Source: Rhynchopus sp. YZ270_cl-10 (lineage: Eukaryota; Euglenozoa; Diplonemea; Diplonemida; Diplonemidae). Taken from it: 64,000 nucleotides of DNA. The notes below the pieces were generated by a model, which was given only the letters and a program-made list of their open reading frames with translations, was not told the origin of the DNA and ran no database searches. A program made the position numbers and the translations under genes. Positions 61,818 through 64,000 of the stretch are shown piece after piece. Each line of letters begins with the position of its first letter. Positions within the stretch are counted from its first letter, which is position 1. The stretch spans positions 1,016,689 to 1,080,688 of the forward strand of contig OZ037860.1 in assembly GCA_964035575.1 (NCBI GenBank), given 5' to 3'.

Positions 61818-64000
61818 ATGTTGCTTCACCTATTGTATGTTACTTCTGTCTATTCGGTGGATACAGCGACGATGACGCTGACAGAATCCCTGACGGTGAC
61901 ACTGCCAACTGCAACCGATTCTACCACGATGACACTCACAATGCCCTCAGCAACAGTTACGAATACAAGATCGTTCACCTTCACCATGGGCACCGGAACA
62001 GAGACAATAACAAAAAGCCCTAGCATGACTACAACACATACGGACACTGTGACGAGCTCAAACACCTTCACATTCTCGCTTCCGACAGCCACAGCTACAG
62101 AGTCTTTGACAATAACGACAACCCCAACAGAGACGATAACACAGACCCTTTCACCCACGGTCACAAACACAGCTACCTCTTCTCAAACGTTCTCTATCAC
62201 GTTGCCTACTGTGACCTCAACTTTATCCCCAACATTGACACACACACTGTCCAAAACTTCGACGGAGTCACTATCTGAAACGTTCTCAATCACCCTACCA
62301 ACTTCAACAGATTCAGTCACACTCACCCTGCCAACTAGCACTGCATCAGCCACACTGACATTCAGTCTGCCGTCAGCCACTTCATCGTTGTCTCGCACTT
62401 TTTCATTCACGCTGCCGACAGCAACTGTGACGACTTCTCTGACAGATACGTTTTCTCTTTCGCCAACAGCAACACTGACGCAAACACAGACGTTTACGTT
62501 CACACTCCCAACTGCCACAGAGACACATACTGTCACGTTGTCACCCACTGAGTCACTCACCAAAACGCTATCTGAAAGTGTGTCGAAGACCGATACCTTA
62601 ACTTTGTCTGAAACATTCTCGATCACTCTTCCCACTGGAACAGCAAGTGCGACTCCAACGTTGTCACACACACTGACAAAGACGCTGACGGAATCGCTTT
62701 CTGAGACGTTTTCGATCACCCTACCAACTTCAACAGATTCAGTCACACTCACCCTGCCAACTAGCACTGCATCAGCCACACTGACATTCAGTCTGCCTTC
62801 AGCCACTTCGTCGTTGTCTCGCACTTTTTCATTCACGCTGCCGACAGCAACTGTGACGACTTCTCTGACAGATACGTTTTCTCTTTCGCCAACAGCATCA
62901 TTGACGCAAACACAGACGTTTACGTTCACACTCCCAACTGCCACAGAGACACATACTGTCACGTTGTCACCCACTGAGTCACTCACCAAAACGCTGTCTG
63001 AAAGTGTGTCGAAGACCGATACCTTGAGTTTATCTGAAACATTTTCGATCACTCTTCGCACTGGAACAGGAAGTGCGAGTCCAACGTTGTCACACACACT
63101 TACGAAGACGCTGACTCAATCGCTTTCTGAGACGTTTTCGATCACCCTACCAACTTCAACAGATTCAGTCACACTCACCCTGCCAACTAGCACTGCATCA
63201 GCCACACTGACATTCAGTCTGCCGTCAGCCACTTCATCGTTGTCTCGCACTTTTTCATTCACGCTGCCGACAGCAACGGTGACGACTTCTCTGACAGATA
63301 CGTTTTCTCTTTCGCCAACAGCAACACTGACGCAAACACAGACGTTTACGTTCACACTCCCAACTGCCACAGAGACACATACTGTCACGTTGTCGCCCAC
63401 AATTTCTATCACCAAAACGCTGTCGGAAAGTGTGTCGAAGACAGATACCTTAACTTTGTCTGAAACATTCTCGATCACTCTTCCCACTGGAACAGCAAGT
63501 GCGACTCCAACGTTGTCACACACACTTACGAAGACACTGACTGAATCTCTCTCTGAGACGTTCTCGTTCACCCTACCAACTTCAACGGATTCAGTCACAC
63601 TCACCCTGCCAACTAGCACTGCATCAGCCACACTGACATTCAGTCTGCCTTCAGCCACTTCATCGTTGTCTCGCACTTTTACGTTCACACTGCCGACAGC
63701 AACTGTGACGACTTCTCTGACAGATACGTTTTCTCTTTCGCCAACAGCAACATTGACGCAAACACAGACGTTTACGTTCACACTCCCAACTGCCACAGAG
63801 ACACATACTGTCACGTTGTCACCCACCGAGTCACTCACCAAAACGCTGTCGGAAAGTGTGTCGAAGACAGATACCTTGAGTTTATCTGAAACATTCTCGA
63901 TCACTCTTCCCACTGGAACAGGAAGTGCGACTCCAACGGTGTCACACACACTTACGAAGACGCTGACTCAATCGCTTTCTGAGACGTTTTCGATCACCCT
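61818..64000 (+). CDS. Thr/Ser-rich secreted or surface protein with 142-aa tandem repeats (3' end outside window)
   Basis: Open frame of 727 codons from ATG 61818-61820 to the window end. The start MLLHLLYVTSVYS looks like a short signal peptide; an in-frame TGA lies just upstream at 61803-61805. The mature part is almost only Thr, Ser, Leu, Pro, Ala and Val, built from short motifs of the form FSITLPT, LTLPTSTAS, TFTFTLPTATET and SLTKTLSES, as in heavily O-glycosylated surface or matrix proteins. From 62,291 it is an exact tandem repeat with period 426 bp: the sentence CACCCTACCAACTTCAAC starts at 62291, 62717, 63143 and 63569, and a fifth unit begins at 63995. No transmembrane anchor is seen before the edge. 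Long minus-strand frames over this stretch are antisense shadows. Confidence 0.8.
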   Translation, partial: MLLHLLYVTSVYSVDTATMTLTESLTVTLPTATDSTTMTLTMPSATVTNTRSFTFTMGTGTETITKSPSMTTTHTDTVTSSNTFTFSLPTATATESLTITTTPTETITQTLSPTVTNTATSSQTFSITLPTVTSTLSPTLTHTLSKTSTESLSETFSITLPTSTDSVTLTLPTSTASATLTFSLPSATSSLSRTFSFTLPTATVTTSLTDTFSLSPTATLTQTQTFTFTLPTATETHTVTLSPTESLTKTLSESVSKTDTLTLSETFSITLPTGTASATPTLSHTLTKTLTESLSETFSITLPTSTDSVTLTLPTSTASATLTFSLPSATSSLSRTFSFTLPTATVTTSLTDTFSLSPTASLTQTQTFTFTLPTATETHTVTLSPTESLTKTLSESVSKTDTLSLSETFSITLRTGTGSASPTLSHTLTKTLTQSLSETFSITLPTSTDSVTLTLPTSTASATLTFSLPSATSSLSRTFSFTLPTATVTTSLTDTFSLSPTATLTQTQTFTFTLPTATETHTVTLSPTISITKTLSESVSKTDTLTLSETFSITLPTGTASATPTLSHTLTKTLTESLSETFSFTLPTSTDSVTLTLPTSTASATLTFSLPSATSSLSRTFTFTLPTATVTTSLTDTFSLSPTATLTQTQTFTFTLPTATETHTVTLSPTESLTKTLSESVSKTDTLSLSETFSITLPTGTGSATPTVSHTLTKTLTQSLSETFSIT

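Noticed and set aside
61850-63949. Long minus-strand frames rich in Val, Ser, Asp and Asn
   Set aside because: They are the antisense of the plus-strand Thr/Ser repeat gene, are broken into several pieces and lack a signal peptide, whereas the plus frame is continuous and begins with one.
1-64000. tRNA, 5S rRNA, spliced-leader RNA or spliceosomal snRNA genes
   Set aside because: I looked for B-box-like words and known snRNA cores on both strands and found no credible match; this is a reading by eye, not a model search.

Overview
The window looks like nuclear DNA of a unicellular eukaryote. It has GT-AG introns of 34 to roughly 300 nt, a eukaryotic-type ribosomal protein L12, WW, SAM, PDZ and von Willebrand A domains, a farnesylation-type CaaX tail and a class III cyclase receptor. 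Every host gene recognised between positions 1 and 38,286 lies on the minus strand, head to tail. Many have a pyrimidine-rich tract ending in CAG just before the start codon. Such one-way clusters with acceptor sites ahead of start codons are typical of Euglenozoa (kinetoplastids, diplonemids, euglenids). The presence of cis-introns would fit a diplonemid or relative, but no marker fixes the lineage, so this stays an inference.

Region 1 (1-18,100) is a dense minus-strand cluster: a giant coiled-coil protein (cut by the window edge), a WW-domain proline-rich protein, RPL12, a two-exon C9orf85-like zinc-ribbon protein, a StrG-like 2-oxoglutarate oxygenase, a small single-span membrane protein, a probable mitochondrial protein with one intron, a prenylated VWA protein, an LRR-PDZ protein and a tandem-WW protein. 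A 550-bp hAT-like element with 8-bp target duplications (9,628-10,177) and a decayed coding fragment lie between genes.

Region 2 (18,100-25,660) is gene-poor. It holds two apparently identical copies of a tyrosine-recombinase transposon, 1,803 bp apart, each joined to a large foldback palindrome. Region 3 (25,660-38,290) returns to minus-strand genes: an adenylate cyclase receptor with a second, degenerate cyclase domain (three exons), a SAM-domain protein, a WD40 protein and a five-exon membrane-anchored FAD oxidoreductase. A second hAT-like element (29,424-30,055) sits between the cyclase and the SAM gene.

Region 4 (38,290-61,550) is about 23 kb of satellite DNA. It contains three arrays of a 14-bp unit, a 57-bp array, blocks rich in GTTGCGTT/ACGTAACG words, duplicated modules of 0.3-0.85 kb and two more hAT-like insertions. 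Modules are joined at short perfect palindromes. Region 5 (61,550-64,000) is the start of a plus-strand gene for a secreted or surface Thr/Ser-rich protein with an exact 426-bp (142-residue) tandem repeat that runs off the window. The satellite therefore fills a divergent strand-switch region, a place expected to hold transcription starts, origins or a centromere in Euglenozoa-like genomes.

The least explained signals are a dispersed hairpin motif with base changes that keep pairing (four copies, one inside a cyclase intron), a hairpin found ahead of start codons, and the palindrome-jointed mosaic of the satellite region. Exon joins given here are by eye from frame and splice-site agreement and have no transcript support.
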